From the NCBI RefSeq assembly GCF_018327685.1, contig NZ_BNEL01000002.1, positions 9,424 through 73,423 of the forward strand: a stretch of 64,000 bases of DNA. Reading direction: 5' to 3'. Origin of the DNA: Streptomyces sp. TS71-3. Lineage in GTDB: Bacteria > Actinomycetota > Actinomycetes > Streptomycetales > Streptomycetaceae. The translations under genes were made by a program, and so were the position numbers. Position 1 is the stretch's first letter; each line of letters opens with the position of its first letter. The notes beneath the pieces are model-generated. The model was not told the DNA's origin. It saw only the letters and a list, made by a program, of their open reading frames with translations, and made no database searches. Below, piece by piece: positions 27,024 through 35,374 of the stretch.

Positions 27024-27832
27024 ACAACAACGACTTTCCCGTCCCCGAGGTCTGCGCGCTGGAGCCGGAGGAGACACCAGGACCGCGATGACCACCCTGC
27101 ACAATGTGAGGGGGGCGAGCCCTCGTGTGCGGTAAGCGGCAGGCCTCCCGTCGCCAGCTCCGCAAGATCGCCACGTGAGACATCCTCTAAGGGCGACCTG
27201 CAAGCTGAATCGGAGCTCCACGTCTTTCGACAACACGGTCAGGTTCGGGCACGGCGGTACCAAAGGCGATTACGAATATCTGGAGTTCACGATCGTCGGT
27301 GAGGACGAGAACGTGTTCGCGGTGGAGGGGCGCGGGTCCCGCTCCGAGGACGACACGGTGGATTTCCGGCTCGGGGTGAACAACGGGATCAGCGGGCAGT
27401 TCGATGACGGGAAGACGGTGACACTCCCGGCCGGCGGCCCCTGGCGGTCCGTCGGGCCCGTCTATGTCGACGAGGACATGTACGGCAAGACCCAGTACGA
27501 CGTCCGCTTCGACGGATCTGTGCGCGCGGACGGGCCGACTGGCTACGTCATCGATGGGGAGTTGTCGGCGTTCGGGGGCGCGGCGGCGCTGACGACGCAG
27601 TACGCGAGGCTGGGACACAAGGGGGCGGGGGGGTTCCTGGCACCACGAGGCCGTCGCCTGCGAGGACACCCCGAAGAGGATCAGGATCAGGGGCAACCGC
27701 GACAGCGGCAAGGACGTTCAGGTGAAGGTGGGCGCCACCAGCGAGGTGGCCAACCTCTACGGCTACGGAGAGGTGATCACCCGCTCGTTGCCTGAGGAGT
27801 TCTGAGCGCGCCCCATATGAGGAGGGGGCTGG

Positions 27833-28417
27833 TCAGGCTCCGATGCCGAGTGCGCCGACGTAGGCGTAGGCGCCGTAGCCGGAGTCGAGGTCGGAGATGA
27901 GGTCGTCCCAGATGTCGTCCAGGGTGTCCGCGTCGCCCTCTGCCCAGGCGTCAACAGCTTCGTCCCACACGTAGCGGGCCTGGATGGAGCGCTCGGACAG
28001 GTTCGGACGCCGGCGGGCTTGGGGCACGTTCGTCTGGTCGACCGGGTAGACCTCGATACGCCGGCCCCGCCCCTCGTTGTCCAGGAGCCGCTTCAGTGCT
28101 CCGGAGCGGACCACGTTCTCGCGTCGACGCTCCTGGTACGCCGCATCGACGGCCTCCAGCTTGCCTGCGGACGGACGGCGGCCGGCCTCCCAGGAGCGCA
28201 GGAGGCGCGCGCTGACGCCGTGCTGGCGCAGGGCCTCACGGCCGGCGGGGCTGGCCAGGTAGCGCAGCCGGGCGTTGAGGCCTCGGGTGGTGGTGACCGG
28301 GGAGGCGATGCCGCCTTCACGGGCGATGCGGTCGATCTCGCGGGCGAGGGCCTGGCCACCGCTCATGCCGCGGGCGCCGTACTTTTGCCACTCGCCCCAC
28401 CCGTATTCGCCGCCCAC
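27833..28417 (-). CDS. Tpg-like terminal protein candidate
   Basis: The 194-residue product begins at a GTG that overlaps the stop of the tap-like gene (TAGTG). A helix-turn-helix-like segment lies at about residues 50-95 (GREALRQHGVSARLLRSW, EAGRRPSAGKLEAVDAAY). The C-terminal part is acidic (YVWDEAVDAWAEGDADTLDD, then SGYGAYAYVGALGIGA). In Streptomyces, tpg lies directly after tap and encodes a protein of about 185 residues covalently bound to 5' DNA ends as a replication primer. Size, position and the DNA-binding segment fit, but I cannot match it firmly to the archetypal Tpg sequence. It may be a divergent class or only a regulator. Confidence 0.55.
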   Translation of the reverse strand: MGGEYGWGEWQKYGARGMSGGQALAREIDRIAREGGIASPVTTTRGLNARLRYLASPAGREALRQHGVSARLLRSWEAGRRPSAGKLEAVDAAYQERRRENVVRSGALKRLLDNEGRGRRIEVYPVDQTNVPQARRRPNLSERSIQARYVWDEAVDAWAEGDADTLDDIWDDLISDLDSGYGAYAYVGALGIGA

Positions 28418-29877
28418 TACTGGTCACCCCCGAGGATGTAGGTGTTCTTCGGCTTCACCTGCGCCAGATCGCGGCCCGCTTCGAATACTTGGCGCCAGTC
28501 CCCCGCGACGTGCAATTCGTCGGTGCCGGACATCTCCACCACCGTCAAACCGGCCTCATGCGCTTTGTGCGCCTTGCGCCAGAGATTCGCGAATGCCTGC
28601 GAGCGGATAATGTGCATCCAATCCGGGCGCCTAATCGCGCGGTTGGCGCTGGACTCCCCGATGGTGGACACGAACTTAGAATACATGAACTTCACGTATT
28701 CCGTGGTCACTTCATCGTCATTCGCAATGGCCTCTTTACGGACCTCTACCAGGGCACGGCGCATTTTCTCCAATAGCCCTTCGCTGCTGCCCGACGTCCA
28801 CGACTCGTGAATGATCGGCGCATCGCAGAGTGGGGTGTCGAGTCGGGCGCAGTGCAGCAGGAGCCGCAGCGTGGGTTCGGTCACCCACAGGTCACCCGGT
28901 TCTTTCCTGGCGCCGAGCGGGGAGGGGAGGTCTTCCGCGGTCCATGCGGGCGGGGTGATGCGGTGAATTCCGGACCGCTTCGGGTCGTGCGCTGCCGCGT
29001 CACCGGTCGAGTGGACCAGCTTGCCGATCGGCAGATGGGTCTTGAGCGCGGCGAGGTAGGCCGCGTTGGCGTCGAGCGCGGTGACCTCCAAGTGCACCAG
29101 GCCCTCCCGGGCTGCGCGCGCCAGCTCGGCCGCGCGCCACTTCGGCCGGGCCTCCCATACCTGGTCCGCACCCTTTTGAGTGCGCTTTTGGAGGAGGTCG
29201 CTGGTCGGGGGGAACTGGCTGTGCTCGTATCGGCCGCCGACGCGGGAGGCCTCGAACAGGTCCATGACGTCGGGGATCGCCCGCTTGATCAGGGCGGCCC
29301 GTGCGGCGTCGATGTCGCCCTGGTGCTCGCGCAGGGTACGAGTGACCGCGGCGCGTACCAGGTCGGCCAGGGGGCCGGCGGGGGTGGGGCGGCGCGGCAC
29401 CCGGGCCTGCTGCTCCACGGCCTGCTGCTCCACGGCCTGCTGCTCCGTGGCCGGTGGCTCCGCAGCCGGTACCGCCGATTCGACCTCCGCGGCCGACGCC
29501 GCAGGAGCGGCCGGCGCCAACACGGCCGACCGCACGGGCGCCGGGGTCGGCGGCGCGGCCGTGAGGTCGGCCTCCGGGACGTCGGCGGGGGCCGTGGGGA
29601 GCGGGATGGCGGCCTGGATGGTGCCGCGGGTGATGCGGTCCGCGGGGAGGCGGGAGGCCGCGTGCGTCGGGCCGGCGAGTAGATCGAGCGGGGTCATCCC
29701 CCAGTGCGCGGCGAGCCGGTCGACGTCGCCGAGCGTCCAGGCCGCCCTGCCGGCCTGCTTCTTGGACACCTGCGCCTGCGTCACATCGAGGGCGGCGCCG
29801 AGCTGCGCCTGGCGCTCGCCGGTGCGCTGCATCAGCGCGGCCACGGTGAGCCGCAACAGGTCCTCCGTGCTCATCAT
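28417..29877 (-). CDS. Telomere-associated protein Tap-like
   Basis: The product is 486 residues. An XRE helix-turn-helix at about 10-65 (QAQLGAALDVTQAQVSKKQ) is followed by an Ala/Pro/Gln linker with three AVEQQ repeats. The domain from about residue 170 reads LREHQGDIDAARAALIKRAI, KRTQKGADQVWEARPKW, then ALDANAAYLAALKTHLPIG, DPKRSGIHRI and LWVTEPTLRLLL. This series of motifs is the one I recall from Streptomyces Tap proteins. Tap binds telomeric 3' overhang DNA and recruits Tpg for end patching. It is shorter than archetypal Tap (about 740 residues). Confidence 0.7.
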   Translation of the reverse strand: MMSTEDLLRLTVAALMQRTGERQAQLGAALDVTQAQVSKKQAGRAAWTLGDVDRLAAHWGMTPLDLLAGPTHAASRLPADRITRGTIQAAIPLPTAPADVPEADLTAAPPTPAPVRSAVLAPAAPAASAAEVESAVPAAEPPATEQQAVEQQAVEQQARVPRRPTPAGPLADLVRAAVTRTLREHQGDIDAARAALIKRAIPDVMDLFEASRVGGRYEHSQFPPTSDLLQKRTQKGADQVWEARPKWRAAELARAAREGLVHLEVTALDANAAYLAALKTHLPIGKLVHSTGDAAAHDPKRSGIHRITPPAWTAEDLPSPLGARKEPGDLWVTEPTLRLLLHCARLDTPLCDAPIIHESWTSGSSEGLLEKMRRALVEVRKEAIANDDEVTTEYVKFMYSKFVSTIGESSANRAIRRPDWMHIIRSQAFANLWRKAHKAHEAGLTVVEMSGTDELHVAGDWRQVFEAGRDLAQVKPKNTYILGGDQ

Positions 29878-30048
29878 GGCGACCACCCTACCAGGGATTA
29901 TTCCAAATCGGCATTGTTGATTCCTGGTTGACATTCTTGCTGCCTGTGTCCCGAGGTCACGTACGGCCGTGTGACGGCCGTTGGCGATCTGTCCCGACCG
30001 GATCCCGCCGGAGCGTGGTGTTCGGGGCTCTCAGGGGCCGTTGACGGC

Positions 30049-30426
30049 CTAGAGCGAGGCCTTCGGCGACTGGACAGAGTCCGAGAGGGCGGCGGCCAGG
30101 CGGTAGACGCCGCCGGCGTGCGTGCTGCCGAGCGGCAGCACGGCCACAACGTCGCGGACCAGCCCGAGGACCGACAGTGAGCTGAACAGGGGTGCGCCGT
30201 GCGTGCACGGCCTGTACGTGCCCCGGTCGACCTGGCCGAGGTCACGCCGGACGCCCTCCAGGCGGGGGACGTCGACAAGCGGCGACTCCGCGGCGCGGTT
30301 GGCTCGGATGACGTCCGTGAGGATCTTGCGCATGTGGGGGTAGCTGGCGTTCCAGAGCTCGGTCAGCCGGGCTGCTGTAGGGGCGTCGATGTGTGTGTTG
30401 GTGCGGATGCTGTCTTCGGTGATCAC
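30049..30426 (-). CDS. Small protein of unknown function
   Basis: The 125-residue product is predicted from a GTG with AGGAG six bases upstream, a good site that decides the start. It is helical at the N-terminus (APTAARLTELWNASYPHMRK) with LFSSLSVLGLVRDVVAVLPL near the end. No motif is recognised. The roughly 170 bp between it and the tap-like start have no gene. Confidence 0.5.
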   Translation of the reverse strand: MITEDSIRTNTHIDAPTAARLTELWNASYPHMRKILTDVIRANRAAESPLVDVPRLEGVRRDLGQVDRGTYRPCTHGAPLFSSLSVLGLVRDVVAVLPLGSTHAGGVYRLAAALSDSVQSPKASL

Positions 30427-30604
30427 GGGTACTCCTGGGTGTTGGCGCCGGACGGTGGGCGGCTGACGGCCGGTCACCGTCGAATCCGCGGGAGATCGTC
30501 TGTACGGGCCGCTGAGAGCCGATCTCCACCGGGTCGGACCAACTACCCGAGCCCGGCGGGAAATCGCCGGGCCTGGTCGACGTCCGCGTCGGGGGCGGTG
30601 AGGG

Positions 30605-31000
30605 TCACTGCCGGGCCTCCGCTTCGCTGCGGGTGACGCCGGGGTGGGTGCACCGGCGCTGGCCGCCGGTGTCGTCGTCGTCCAGGAGCCAGCCGTACGC
30701 GTCGCACGCCGGGCAGGCCGCGATGACAGCCGCCCGCGGCAGTGCCGGCCTCCCGCCGGCCTGCGCCACCTTGGCCTGGGGCCGCACCGTGGTGTACCGG
30801 CGCAGGTCCTCCACCCATCCGGGCAGGCACTTCGTCCACGACGCCGCGCCGCCGGTGTTCTTCAGCACGTCGGCCTCCAGCAGGTCGCGATCCCCCGCGT
30901 CCAGGCCCACGATCGACGGCCAACCCTGACGGCGCATCGTGCGCAGCAGCGGCACCGCGGACTTGCGGGCCGTCCTCGCGCCGGCCTGCCACTGCCGCAT
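30605..31000 (-). CDS. Possible zinc-ribbon protein of unknown function, perhaps 5'-truncated
   Basis: The frame encodes 131 residues from an internal-looking Met. The frame stays open upstream (QRPRTGNQQ precedes MRQWQAGART), so the true start may have been lost at the junction near 31030. The C-terminal part has ACPACDAYGWLL...RRCTHP, a CxxC...C pattern like a small zinc ribbon. The family is unknown to me. Confidence 0.45.
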   Translation of the reverse strand: MRQWQAGARTARKSAVPLLRTMRRQGWPSIVGLDAGDRDLLEADVLKNTGGAASWTKCLPGWVEDLRRYTTVRPQAKVAQAGGRPALPRAAVIAACPACDAYGWLLDDDDTGGQRRCTHPGVTRSEAEARQ

Positions 31001-31057
31001 CTGCTGATTGCCCGTCCTCGGCCGCTGATCGAAGGGGCACGTGACCTCGGGGACACC

Positions 31058-31333
31058 ATGAGGGTTCTCCCGGTCCCGGCGTACGCCTATCCGGGCGTCG
31101 CCTACCCGGCCTCGAAGGCCGCGGTCAACATGGTCACGGTCCAGTACGCGAATGCCTTACCGGACATCCGCGTCAACGCCGTGGAGCCGGGTTACACCGC
31201 GACCGACCTCAACGGTCACACCGGCTTCCAGACCGTGGAGCAGGGCGCGGAGATCATCGTCCGGATGGCGGTGGTGGGCCCGGACGGGCCGACCGGGGGC
31301 TACTTCGACGCGGAGGGGACGCTGCCCTGGTAG
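31058..31333 (+). pseudogene. C-terminal half of a short-chain dehydrogenase
   Basis: The reading frame gives PGVAYPASKAAVNMVTVQYA (the YxxxK active-site pair), then NALPDIRVNAVEPGYTATDL and GPTGGYFDAEGTLPW with a TAG stop. The NAD(P)-binding half with the glycine motif is missing. Upstream of about 31060 the sequence belongs to something else, so this is a truncated gene at a recombination junction. An ATG at 31058 could start a 91-residue frame, but it would not be an enzyme. Confidence 0.75.
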
Positions 31334-31468
31334 GCGGACGGCCGCCGCGCCGCCCGGCAGCCGGGGGCCGCGTGGTCCGGGTGCGCCGGGCCGGGTTCGC
31401 CGCCCCGTGACGGACGGCCGCGCGGTCCGGCCCGGGGCGCGCCAGGAGGCGTCCCCGGGCCGGCCGGG

Positions 31469-31912
31469 TCAGGAGTACGCGGCCAGGTCCGCGGGCGTCT
31501 GGTCCCGGTAGCCCTGGCTGACCTCCACCACCACCCCGTCGGGGTCGGTGACCCAGATCGTCTTCCAGCCGGGGATGACGGAGTCGAACGCCAGCGGCCC
31601 GAGCGAGAGCGTCAGTTCGCCCTCGGCCTCCCGCCAGAACGCGTCCACGTCGTCGACCTGGAAGGCGAGGTGGCGGGCGATGCCGGGGTGGTCGGGCCCG
31701 TCGTCGCCCGAGGTGAGCAGCGGGGGGTTCGCCGACCTGAACAGCTCCAGGTAGACGTCGCCGCTGCGCAGGAAGACCACGCGGACGTCGCCGTCCTCGA
31801 TGACCCGGGCGCGGCGGAAGCCGAACCAGCGGGTGTAGAACTCCTCGGTGGCGTCCTGGTCGGCGCAGTTCAGCCCCACGTGGGACCAGCGGGCGGTAAC
31901 CGGTGCGGTCAT
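31469..31912 (-). CDS. VOC-family (glyoxalase/dioxygenase fold) protein
   Basis: The 147-residue product has paired beta-alpha-beta-beta-beta units. Likely metal ligands are His in RWSHVGLNCAD, His in ARHLAFQVDD and Glu in DGVVVEVSQGY. Members include glyoxalase I, epimerases, dioxygenases and antibiotic-binding proteins; the sequence does not decide between these. It is last in a reverse-strand series with SnoaL-like and GMC oxidoreductase genes (11 bp from the next), suggesting a step in the same pathway. Confidence 0.82.
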   Translation of the reverse strand: MTAPVTARWSHVGLNCADQDATEEFYTRWFGFRRARVIEDGDVRVVFLRSGDVYLELFRSANPPLLTSGDDGPDHPGIARHLAFQVDDVDAFWREAEGELTLSLGPLAFDSVIPGWKTIWVTDPDGVVVEVSQGYRDQTPADLAAYS

Positions 31913-31923
31913 GGCGGCCTCCC

Positions 31924-32295
31924 TCACTTCCCGGTGACGGGGGCGAACGGCACGGTGTCGTGGACGTTCGTCATGTAGACAATGTGACCGTCGGCGACCT
32001 GGAAGTAGTTGCACACGTCGGCCTCGACGGCCACGCCGCTGTGCGTACGCGCCGAGATGTGCGACACGACCGCCGCCTGGTCGCCCTGGACCACGGTGTG
32101 GACGGGCCGGTTGGCGAACTCGGCGTACATGTCCGGGAAGCCCTTCATCATCTCGCGCAGCGTCTCGCGGCCCTCGACGTGGCCCGCGAGTTGCTCGTCC
32201 ATGGTCTGGTCCTCGGCGAACAGGTCGCACCAGGGGTCCCAGTCGCCGGCGTTGGCGAGGGCGTAGTAGCGCTCCACGATCTCCGTGGTGTTCAT
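31924..32295 (-). CDS. SnoaL/NTF2-like protein
   Basis: The 123-residue single-domain cone-fold protein contains VERYYALANAGDWDPWCDLF and YFQVADGHIVYMTNVHDTV. An AGGAG site lies ahead of the ATG at 32295. The fold serves as cyclase, isomerase or small-molecule binding protein in natural-product clusters. It lies between the VOC gene and the double-domain SnoaL-like gene. Confidence 0.8.
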   Translation of the reverse strand: MNTTEIVERYYALANAGDWDPWCDLFAEDQTMDEQLAGHVEGRETLREMMKGFPDMYAEFANRPVHTVVQGDQAAVVSHISARTHSGVAVEADVCNYFQVADGHIVYMTNVHDTVPFAPVTGK

Positions 32296-32438
32296 GCTGT
32301 GCTCTCCTTCTGCTGGTGGGAGGGTGCTGCTCCGTGCCGGCCGTACTGGCCGTACTGGTCCGTGCGTGCGGCGGGGCCGGTGCCGGGCGGACGCGGCGGG
32401 CGCCGCCGCCGGATGTCCGCCCGGCACCGGGCGGCCGG

Positions 32439-33242
32439 TCACTCGGGGAGGGGTACGCCGGTCTGGTACATCAGGCCCGTGGTGTCGGCCTGCACCCAGC
32501 GCTCGGCGACCTTGCCGTTCTCCAGGCGGTAGACCTCGATGCTGGTCCAGCTGACGGCCTTGCCGGTCGGCTCCTGGCCGAAGAACGGGGCGATGTGCCG
32601 GCCGTTGAAGGTGATGTGCATGACGACCTTGTCGCCGTCGGCGGCGTAGAGCTGGTCGGTGGTGACGTGGAAGTCCAGGGCCTCGTGGGCGGCGCGGATG
32701 ATGCCCTTCAGCTCCTCCAGGCTGGCCACGTCCCAGGCGGGGTTGCGGTCGACGAAGGTCGGGGCGAACAGGTCGTCGAGGTCGTCGTAGCGCCTGCTGT
32801 TGACGGCGTCGCTCACCTTCTGGACGACGGCGATGTTGGCGGCGTCGGAGGACAGCTGCTCGCGCAGGCCGAGGAGGTCGTCCTGGGCCCAGCGCTCGAC
32901 GAGCACGCCCTGGGAGACCCGCCATATCTCGGTGGTGCTCCAGGTGACGTCACGGTCGGTGGCCGGGAGCCCGAAGGCGGTGCCGACGTGCTTGCCGGTC
33001 AGCCGCACCCGGGTGACGATCCGGTCGCCGGCCTCCAGGATCTCCTCCAGCTCGCCCCGCAGGCGCAGGGACTCCCTGGCGTCGCGGAGGGCGGCCTGGT
33101 AGGAGTCGATGCCCTTGATGTCGAAGCCGGGGTGGTGGTCCACGAAGTCGGGCCCGATCACCTCGGCGATCGTCCTGTGGTCGCCGCTGTTGAGCGCGGT
33201 CAGGAAGCGCCGGTAGACAGCGGTGGGGGAAAGGGTGTTCAT
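32439..33242 (-). CDS. Tandem SnoaL-like (ester cyclase-type) protein
   Basis: The 267-residue product is two SnoaL-like domains in one chain. Domain one is about residues 5-130 (FLTALNSGDHRTIAEVIGPD, DHHPGFDIKGIDSYQ). Domain two is about 140-262 (VNSRRYDDLDDLFAPTFVDR, AADGDKVVMHITFNGRHI). The tandem form occurs in polyketide-type cyclases and related dehydratases. Its ATG overlaps the GMC oxidoreductase stop (ATGA), so the two are translated together. Confidence 0.82.
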   Translation of the reverse strand: MNTLSPTAVYRRFLTALNSGDHRTIAEVIGPDFVDHHPGFDIKGIDSYQAALRDARESLRLRGELEEILEAGDRIVTRVRLTGKHVGTAFGLPATDRDVTWSTTEIWRVSQGVLVERWAQDDLLGLREQLSSDAANIAVVQKVSDAVNSRRYDDLDDLFAPTFVDRNPAWDVASLEELKGIIRAAHEALDFHVTTDQLYAADGDKVVMHITFNGRHIAPFFGQEPTGKAVSWTSIEVYRLENGKVAERWVQADTTGLMYQTGVPLPE

Positions 33243-34831
33243 GCCGTTTCTCCTGTCGGGAGTGGGTGTGTCCTGGATCGGAGAATCAGATCGGCGGCCT
33301 TTTCGCCGATCATGATGCTGGGGGCGTTGGTGTTGCCGGCCACGATGTCCGGCATGACGGAGGCGTCCGCCACCCGGAGCCCGGTGACGCCGTGCACGCG
33401 CAGCTCGGCGTCGACGACGGCCGCGTCGTCGGTGCCCATGCGGCAGGTGCCCACGGGGTGCCACAGGGTGGTGGCGTTGGCCCGGATGAACGCGCGCAGC
33501 TCCGCGTCGGTGGTGACCTGGGGCCCCGGCGCCAGCTCCGCGCCGCGCACCGCGTCGAAGGCGCTCGTGGCGGCCAGTTCGCGGGCGAGTCCCACACCGT
33601 GCAGCAGCACGTCGAGGTCGGCCTCGTCCGCGAGGTAGTTCGCCTCGACCCGGGCCTGGTCCCAGGCGTCGGCGCTCTGGAGCGTGACCCGGCCGCGGCT
33701 GCGGGGGAGCAGCGCGATGGGGGCGAAGGTGAACCCGGGGCCCTGCCACTGCCCGGCCGGAGCCGTGGGCGGCAGGAACTTCACCGGCCCGAAGGTGAAC
33801 TGGAGGTCGGGCGGGCCGTCCGGGCCCGCGGCCGGGGTCCTGGTGAACAGCCCGGCCTCGGACAGCAGCGCGCCGGGCGGGTGCTCGCCGCGTGCCTGGT
33901 AGCAGACGGGTAGGAAGACGTGGTCCTGGAGGTTGGCCCCGACCCCCGGCAGGTCCGCCAGGGCGCGGATGCCGTGCCGGCCGAGGTGCGCGGCCGGTCC
34001 GATGCCGGAGAGCATCAGCAGCTTCGGGCTCTCGAAGGCGCCCGCGCTGAGGATCACCTCCTGGGTGGCCGCCACGGTGTGGGTGCGGCCGTCCTTGACG
34101 TACTCGACCCCGGCGGCGCGGCGCCCGTCGAAGAGGACCTGGGTGACGCGGGCCTCGACCTGCACGTCGAGGTTGGAGCGGTCCAGGGCCGGGCGGAGGT
34201 AGGCGGTCGCCGCGCTGCTGCGGCGCCCGGCGGCGGTGCGGGTGGTCTGGTAGTAGAACCCGCCGCCCTCCTGGCGGACGCCGTTGTAGTCGAGGCCGGT
34301 GCCGGTGTGGCCGAGTTCCCGGGTGGCGGCCACGAAGGCGCGGGCGACGGGGCTGGGGCGTTCCAGGTCCCTGACCTGTACGGGGCCGCCCCGGCCGCGG
34401 AGCGGGGAGCGCGGCCCGGCGTAGTCCTCGGACCGTTTGAAGTAGGGCAGGACGTCGTCGTAGGACCAGCCGGGGTTCCCCCGCGCGCTCCACCGGTCGT
34501 AGTCGGCGCGGCTGCCGCGCACCCACATCAGGGCGTTGACGGAGCTGCTGCCGCCGACCACTTTCCCGCGGGCCACGGGGATGCTGCGGCCGTCGAGCCG
34601 CTTCTCGGGGGCGGTGCGGTAGCCCCAGTCGATCGTGGGGCTCCACGGCGAGGTCAGCAGGGAGAGCACGGAGTCCGCGTCGGTGCCGTGGATCTCGGGC
34701 CGGTCGTCCCAGCCGCCGGCCTCCAGCAGCAGGACCGAGTGCCGGGGGTCGGCGCTGAGCCGGGCCGCGAGGGCCGATCCCGCCGACCCGGCGCCGACGA
34801 CGATGTAGTCGACTGCCCGGCCCCCGCTCAT
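33239..34831 (-). CDS. GMC-family FAD oxidoreductase
   Basis: The 530-residue product is full length for glucose-methanol-choline oxidoreductases. It has the N-terminal FAD loop YIVVGAGSAGSALAARL, the signature region GKVVGGSSSVNALMWVRG, a second signature near SAGAFESPKLLMLSGIGP, and the C-terminal active site WHPVGTCRMG with catalytic His. GMC enzymes oxidise alcohols, including sugars and choline. An AGGAG site lies six bases from the ATG. The substrate is unknown; the neighbouring sugar enzymes make a sugar or sugar-derived alcohol plausible. Confidence 0.9.
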   Translation of the reverse strand: MSGGRAVDYIVVGAGSAGSALAARLSADPRHSVLLLEAGGWDDRPEIHGTDADSVLSLLTSPWSPTIDWGYRTAPEKRLDGRSIPVARGKVVGGSSSVNALMWVRGSRADYDRWSARGNPGWSYDDVLPYFKRSEDYAGPRSPLRGRGGPVQVRDLERPSPVARAFVAATRELGHTGTGLDYNGVRQEGGGFYYQTTRTAAGRRSSAATAYLRPALDRSNLDVQVEARVTQVLFDGRRAAGVEYVKDGRTHTVAATQEVILSAGAFESPKLLMLSGIGPAAHLGRHGIRALADLPGVGANLQDHVFLPVCYQARGEHPPGALLSEAGLFTRTPAAGPDGPPDLQFTFGPVKFLPPTAPAGQWQGPGFTFAPIALLPRSRGRVTLQSADAWDQARVEANYLADEADLDVLLHGVGLARELAATSAFDAVRGAELAPGPQVTTDAELRAFIRANATTLWHPVGTCRMGTDDAAVVDAELRVHGVTGLRVADASVMPDIVAGNTNAPSIMIGEKAADLILRSRTHPLPTGETA

Positions 34832-34954
34832 CTCGGGCTCCTGGGCGGGCGGGTGCCGGCCGCCGGCCGGCGGGTGGGACGGCCGGCGGGGCAGCCGTGG
34901 TCGGGTGAACCAGTCATGGCGTCTCCTGGGATCGGTGCGGGGCGTCGGGGCCGG

Positions 34955-35374
34955 TCAGCCGAGGCCGGGGACGGGCACGGGCGTCATGTCGCCCACGCGG
35001 TACCAGGAGATGCGCAGCCGGGAGCCGGGGTCACGGCGCAGCCGCCACTCCTGGTTCACGCGGAACGCGGACCTCTTGCCGTCCTCGGTGGTGGTCGCCG
35101 TCCAGACCACGGTCAGCGCGACGTCGACCGTGTCGCCGCGGGTCTCGTAGTCGAGCTTCTCGACCACGTGGCTCTGGTCCTCGAATGCCTTGCCGACCAC
35201 GCCGTACCAGTCGGTGAAGTCGACATGGCTGCGCAGTGTGCGCTCGGGGAACGCCATTTCCAGGTTGTTATCGATGATTTTGGGGAGCAAACGCTCGACG
35301 GGCTCATGGCGGCTGAGTTCGTCGAACCATTCCTGCACAAAATTCTCTACGTTCTTCTGCTGCACGGGAATCAT
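34955..35374 (-). CDS. NTF2-like protein, paralogue of the one at 45.8 kb
   Basis: The 139-residue product has the cone fold pattern NFVQEWFDELSRHEPVERLL, DFTDWYGVVGKAFED and RDPGSRLRISWYRVGDMTP. The same arrangement (LVDQWRAALARRAPVEELL, then FRHWYGE) occurs in the forward operon at 45789-46202, which suggests one duplicated function. It is probably the first gene of the reverse transcript that runs through the GMC and SnoaL genes. Confidence 0.72.
   Translation of the reverse strand: MIPVQQKNVENFVQEWFDELSRHEPVERLLPKIIDNNLEMAFPERTLRSHVDFTDWYGVVGKAFEDQSHVVEKLDYETRGDTVDVALTVVWTATTTEDGKRSAFRVNQEWRLRRDPGSRLRISWYRVGDMTPVPVPGLG

Larger units (their letters stand above)
25400..27187. mobile_element. 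1.79-kb IS5-type element carrying a peptidase E gene
   Basis: The ends at 25400 and 27187 are inverted repeats: GAGGATGTCTCACGTGGCGA, T, then T or C, then TTG, with one mismatch in about 25. Each is flanked by TAA (25397-25399 and 27188-27190), a 3-bp target duplication. The left repeat overlaps the end of the transposase gene. No second copy of the repeat follows the transposase start, so the forward gene at 26349-27023 lies inside the element as a passenger. Removing the element plus one TAA restores the frame of the host gene exactly. Confidence 0.88.
25276..27805 (+). pseudogene. Gene of unknown function split by an IS5-type element and frameshifted near its end
   Basis: The left part (25276-25399) reads MGRVEFPEITAEFKDSFGSR to FTGKL. 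If the element and one TAA duplication are removed, it joins in frame to RATCKLNRSSTSFDNTVRF at 27191. About 145 codons further, in the tract GGGGGCGGGGGGG at 27621-27633, one G too many or too few moves the frame. The other frame continues WHHEAVACEDTPKRIRIRG and ends ANLYGYGEVITRSLPEEF at a TGA. The restored protein would be about 240 residues, apparently beta-rich (YEYLEFTIVGEDENVFAV), with no recognised domain. Confidence 0.75.

Noticed and set aside
30644..31333. 229-residue short-chain dehydrogenase
   Set aside because: Only the last 90 residues are dehydrogenase; the front comes from unrelated DNA antisense to another frame and lacks the cofactor motif.
32439..34646. 735-codon reverse frame over the GMC and SnoaL genes
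   Set aside because: The overlapping frames contain clear FAD and SnoaL motifs, whereas this one gives Arg/Pro-rich sequence through the GMC part.
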